In this document: piece by piece, positions 61,087 through 64,000 of the stretch | How the letters are laid out: every line of letters begins with the position of its first letter | How positions within the stretch are numbered: position 1 is the first letter of the stretch | Origin: Morganella morganii H1r | GTDB taxonomy: Bacteria > Pseudomonadota > Gammaproteobacteria > Enterobacterales > Enterobacteriaceae | Assembly (NCBI RefSeq): GCF_000633515.1 | Contig: NZ_AYMP01000014.1 | Coordinates: 62,001 to 126,000 of the forward strand | DNA length: 64,000 nt | Direction of reading: 5' to 3' | Program-made: the position numbers and the translations under genes | The notes under the pieces: generated by a model | The model's input: only the letters and a program-made list of their open reading frames with translations | The model's database searches: none | Told to the model about the DNA's origin: nothing

Positions 61087-62162
61087 TTTGGCTGGCTGAG
61101 TATCTGGTGCAGTTTCACACTGCGTTTAACGTCTTTTCTTACCTGACGTTCCGTGCCATCGTCGGCCTGCTGACCTCGCTGATTATCGCATTATGGATGG
61201 GGCCGCATGTGATTGCATACCTCCAGAAAATGCAGATTGGTCAGGTTGTCCGCAACGAAGGACCGGAATCGCATTTCAGCAAGCGCGGTACCCCGACCAT
61301 GGGCGGCGTGATGATCCTGTTCTCCATTGCCATTTCTGTTCTGCTGTGGGCACGTCTGGATAACCCGTATGTCTGGTGTGTGCTGCTGGTGCTGATTGGC
61401 TACGGGATTGTCGGGTTTATCGATGACTACCGCAAAGTGGTGCGCAAAGACACCAAAGGGCTGATTGCCCGCTGGAAATATTTCTGGCAGTCCGTGCTGG
61501 CACTGATCGTGGCATTCAGCATGTATGCCATCGGCAAAGATACACCGGCAACCGAGCTGGTGGTACCGTTCTTTAAAGATGTGATGCCGCAGCTGGGTGT
61601 GCTGTATATCCTGCTGGCCTATTTTGTGATTGTCGGCACCAGTAATGCGGTCAACCTGACGGACGGTCTCGATGGCCTTGCTATTATGCCGACCGTCTTT
61701 GTGGCTGCCGGTTTTGCGCTGGTGGCGTGGGCAACCGGTAACGTGAATTTCGCCCATTATCTGCATATCCCGTATCTGCCGCATGCCGGGGAACTGGTGA
61801 TTGTCTGCACCGCGATTGTCGGGGCAGGGCTGGGCTTCCTGTGGTTTAACACCTATCCGGCCCAGGTTTTTATGGGGGATGTCGGTTCACTGGCACTCGG
61901 CGGTGCGCTGGGTACCATTGCTGTTCTGCTGCGCCAGGAATTCCTGCTGCTGATTATGGGCGGTGTTTTCGTGGTGGAAACGCTGTCGGTGATTTTACAG
62001 GTCGGATCCTTCAAATTACGCGGTCAGCGTATTTTCCGGATGGCACCTATTCATCACCATTATGAATTAAAAGGCTGGCCTGAACCAAGGGTGATTGTCC
62101 GCTTCTGGATTATCTCCCTGATGTTAGTGCTGATCGGTCTGGCGACACTCAAGGTACGTTAA
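61080..62162 (+). CDS. mraY: Phospho-MurNAc-pentapeptide translocase MraY
   Basis: 360 residues, about ten membrane helices. Family motifs [43 protein letters not shown] and [23 protein letters not shown]. Makes lipid I. Overlaps murF by 7 bases. Confidence 0.97.
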   Translation: MLIWLAEYLVQFHTAFNVFSYLTFRAIVGLLTSLIIALWMGPHVIAYLQKMQIGQVVRNEGPESHFSKRGTPTMGGVMILFSIAISVLLWARLDNPYVWCVLLVLIGYGIVGFIDDYRKVVRKDTKGLIARWKYFWQSVLALIVAFSMYAIGKDTPATELVVPFFKDVMPQLGVLYILLAYFVIVGTSNAVNLTDGLDGLAIMPTVFVAAGFALVAWATGNVNFAHYLHIPYLPHAGELVIVCTAIVGAGLGFLWFNTYPAQVFMGDVGSLALGGALGTIAVLLRQEFLLLIMGGVFVVETLSVILQVGSFKLRGQRIFRMAPIHHHYELKGWPEPRVIVRFWIISLMLVLIGLATLKVR

Positions 62163-62164
62163 TC

Positions 62165-63481
62165 ATGACGAATTATCAGGGGAAAGACATTGTGATTGTC
62201 GGGCTCGGTTTAACCGGGCTTTCCTGTGTGGACTTTTTTCTGTCGCGCGGCGTCACACCGAAAGTGATGGATACCCGCACCTCCCCGCCCGGCATCGATA
62301 AGCTGCCGGACAGCGTTCAGTGTCACTGCGGCGGTTTTGAAGCGCAGTGGCTGCTGGATGCCGACCTGATTATCGCCAGCCCGGGTGTGGCGGTCAGTAC
62401 CCCGCAACTGCAGGCAGCGGTGCAGGCCGGTGCGGAAATTATCGGCGATATCGAATTATTTGCCCGCGAAGTGACAGTGCCTGTGGTGGCGATCACCGGC
62501 TCAAACGGTAAAAGCACCGTGACCTCCCTGGTGGGGGAAATGGGACGCTGTGCCGGTCTGCGTACCGGTGTCGGCGGTAATATCGGCCTGCCGGCACTGG
62601 AACTGCTGAAAGACGATTACGAGCTCTGTGTGCTTGAGTTATCCAGTTTTCAGCTGGAAACCACGTTCAGCTTGAAACCGGCAGCCGCCACGGTTCTGAA
62701 TGTCACGGAAGATCATATGGATCGCTATCCGCAGGGGCTGGAACAGTACCGTGCGGCAAAACTGCGTGTTTATCACGACGCTGCGGTCTGTGTGTATAAC
62801 GCGGAAGATGCACTGACACAGCCGGGCTGCGATTGTGACCGGTCTGAATATGTCAGCTTCGGCACCGAAACAGGGGATTACTGGCTGGATACCGATGAGC
62901 AGTCACTCTGTTTCTGCGGCGAGAAAATTATCAGCTGCAATGAGATGATCCTGCACGGTCAGCACAACTATTGTAATGCCCTGGCAGCTCTGGCGCTGGC
63001 GGATGCGGTTAATATCCCGCGCGAAGGCGCACTGAAAGCACTGCGCACTTACAGCGGCCTGCCGCACCGTTTTCAGCTGGTGCACGAATCTGCCGGGATC
63101 CGCTGGATTGATGATTCCAAAGCCACCAACGTCGGCAGTACCGAAGCAGCGCTGAACGGCCTGCAGGTGGACGGCTGTCTGCATCTGCTGCTCGGTGGTG
63201 ACGGCAAATCAGCGGATTTCTCACCGCTGCTGCCGTACCTGAGCGGCGAAAAAATCCGTCTTTACTGCTTCGGGCGTGACGGTGCACAGCTGGCGCAGCT
63301 GCGTCCGGATGTCTCTCTGCTGACAGACACCATGGAGCAGGCCATGCGGGCGCTGGCACCGTCACTGGCTGCGGGGGATATGGTGCTGTTATCACCGGCC
63401 TGTGCGAGCCTGGATCAGTTCCGTAATTTTGAAGAGCGCGGGCGTGAGTTTGCCCGTCTGGCACGGGAGTTAGCGGCATGA
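62165..63481 (+). CDS. murD: UDP-MurNAc-L-alanine--D-glutamate ligase MurD
   Basis: 438 residues. N-terminal Rossmann [23 protein letters not shown] loop [15 protein letters not shown], and C-terminal [19 protein letters not shown]. Two bases after mraY, 4-base overlap with ftsW. Confidence 0.97.
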   Translation: MTNYQGKDIVIVGLGLTGLSCVDFFLSRGVTPKVMDTRTSPPGIDKLPDSVQCHCGGFEAQWLLDADLIIASPGVAVSTPQLQAAVQAGAEIIGDIELFAREVTVPVVAITGSNGKSTVTSLVGEMGRCAGLRTGVGGNIGLPALELLKDDYELCVLELSSFQLETTFSLKPAAATVLNVTEDHMDRYPQGLEQYRAAKLRVYHDAAVCVYNAEDALTQPGCDCDRSEYVSFGTETGDYWLDTDEQSLCFCGEKIISCNEMILHGQHNYCNALAALALADAVNIPREGALKALRTYSGLPHRFQLVHESAGIRWIDDSKATNVGSTEAALNGLQVDGCLHLLLGGDGKSADFSPLLPYLSGEKIRLYCFGRDGAQLAQLRPDVSLLTDTMEQAMRALAPSLAAGDMVLLSPACASLDQFRNFEERGREFARLARELAA

Positions 63482-64000
63482 AATTCCCCGGATCACAGCG
63501 TTTTAAAAACTGGATGATCGGCGAGCGTAACGGCGAGTTCAGTACGGTCGTGATGTATGACCGGACACTGCTGTGGTTTGCACTGGGACTGGCCGCGATT
63601 GGCTTTGTGATGGTGACTTCCGCCTCAATGCCTGTCGGGCAGCGTCTGGCGGATGATCCTTTCTATTTTGCCAAGCGTGACGGCGGCTTCTTAATTTTTG
63701 CTTTTATTATCGCTGTCGTGATTATGCGTTTCCCGCTGGAGATGTGGCAGCGCTACAGCACATTGCTGCTGATTGGTACGATCGGCGGGCTGATTGTGGT
63801 ACTCGGCGTGGGCAGCTCCGTCAACGGGGCATCACGCTGGATAGCGATCGGGCCGATGCGTATTCAGCCTGCGGAAGTGTCGAAACTGGCACTGTTTGTT
63901 TATCTCGCTAGCTATCTGGTGCGCAAGGTGGACGAAGTCAGAAATAACTTCTGGGGATTCTGCAAGCCGATGGGCGTGATGTTTGTGCTGGCGGTGTTAC
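63478..64000 (+). CDS. ftsW: FtsW, septal peptidoglycan glycosyltransferase (5' part only)
   Basis: The first 174 codons are in the window; the gene continues beyond the right edge. SEDS-family membrane protein: an N-terminal tail, membrane helices from about residue 28, and the family block [34 protein letters not shown]. Start ATG overlaps the murD stop (ATGA). Confidence 0.95.
   Translation, partial: MKFPGSQRFKNWMIGERNGEFSTVVMYDRTLLWFALGLAAIGFVMVTSASMPVGQRLADDPFYFAKRDGGFLIFAFIIAVVIMRFPLEMWQRYSTLLLIGTIGGLIVVLGVGSSVNGASRWIAIGPMRIQPAEVSKLALFVYLASYLVRKVDEVRNNFWGFCKPMGVMFVLAVL

Overview
The window is a chromosomal segment of a gammaproteobacterium of the order Enterobacterales. Gene content and protein similarity recalled from memory point to the Morganellaceae, most likely Morganella (about 50% GC core genes, a FabV-type enoyl reductase, a long TehB, single speA/speB, penicillin-V-acylase-like hydrolase). 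The species call is inference; no database search was run. No rRNA, tRNA, intact insertion sequence or CRISPR array was seen.

Layout. 0-11 kb: cytochrome b561 and YceI, an unknown anchored protein, the EmrAB efflux pair, a periplasmic Ntn-hydrolase, TehB under an NsrR-like site, the ClcA antiporter and an alanine/glycine symporter. 10.8-14.1 kb: a two-gene iron-chelate uptake unit (TonB receptor plus binding protein) behind a Fur-like site. 14.3-15.8 kb: an AT-richer cassette of a zinc peptidoglycan amidase without signal peptide and two tandem paralogous exported small proteins, which reads as an effector-immunity module. 16-19.3 kb: hcp-hcr with FNR-like and NsrR-like sites. 19.3-22.5 kb: mgtE behind an M-box Mg2+ riboswitch, sprT, and an ArsR/BigR-like regulator with two half-size YeeE/YedE sulfur transporters. 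22.6-28.3 kb: metK, speA-speB (with a 15-codon upstream ORF coupled to speA), and an acetoin reductase. 28.4-31.6 kb: a low-GC block with an 888-residue M66 (StcE/dictomallein-like) metalloprotease lacking a signal peptide; its right edge abuts a pirin gene cut to about 21 codons. 31.7-39.4 kb: MocR-type regulator, YbaK, GNAT, fabV, a small membrane protein, a lipoprotein, agp and mutH. 39.4-41.9 kb: a gene-free stretch with several DnaA boxes, then sgrR and a short divergent SgrS sRNA. 41.9-48.4 kb: leuLABCD (minus strand) with leader peptide and attenuator, and divergent leuO. 48.6-54.1 kb: an acyl-CoA synthetase, ilvIH and cra. 54.7 kb to the end: the dcw cluster mraZ-rsmH-ftsL-ftsI-murE-murF-mraY-murD-ftsW (ftsW cut by the window end), preceded by three phased MraZ-box repeats.

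Themes. Nitrosative-stress control (NsrR) links tehB and hcp-hcr, which lie 9 kb apart. Branched-chain amino acid genes (leu, leuO, ilvIH) and the cell-wall/division operon are in the usual enterobacterial order. The accessory interest is concentrated in the amidase cassette and the M66/pirin scar.
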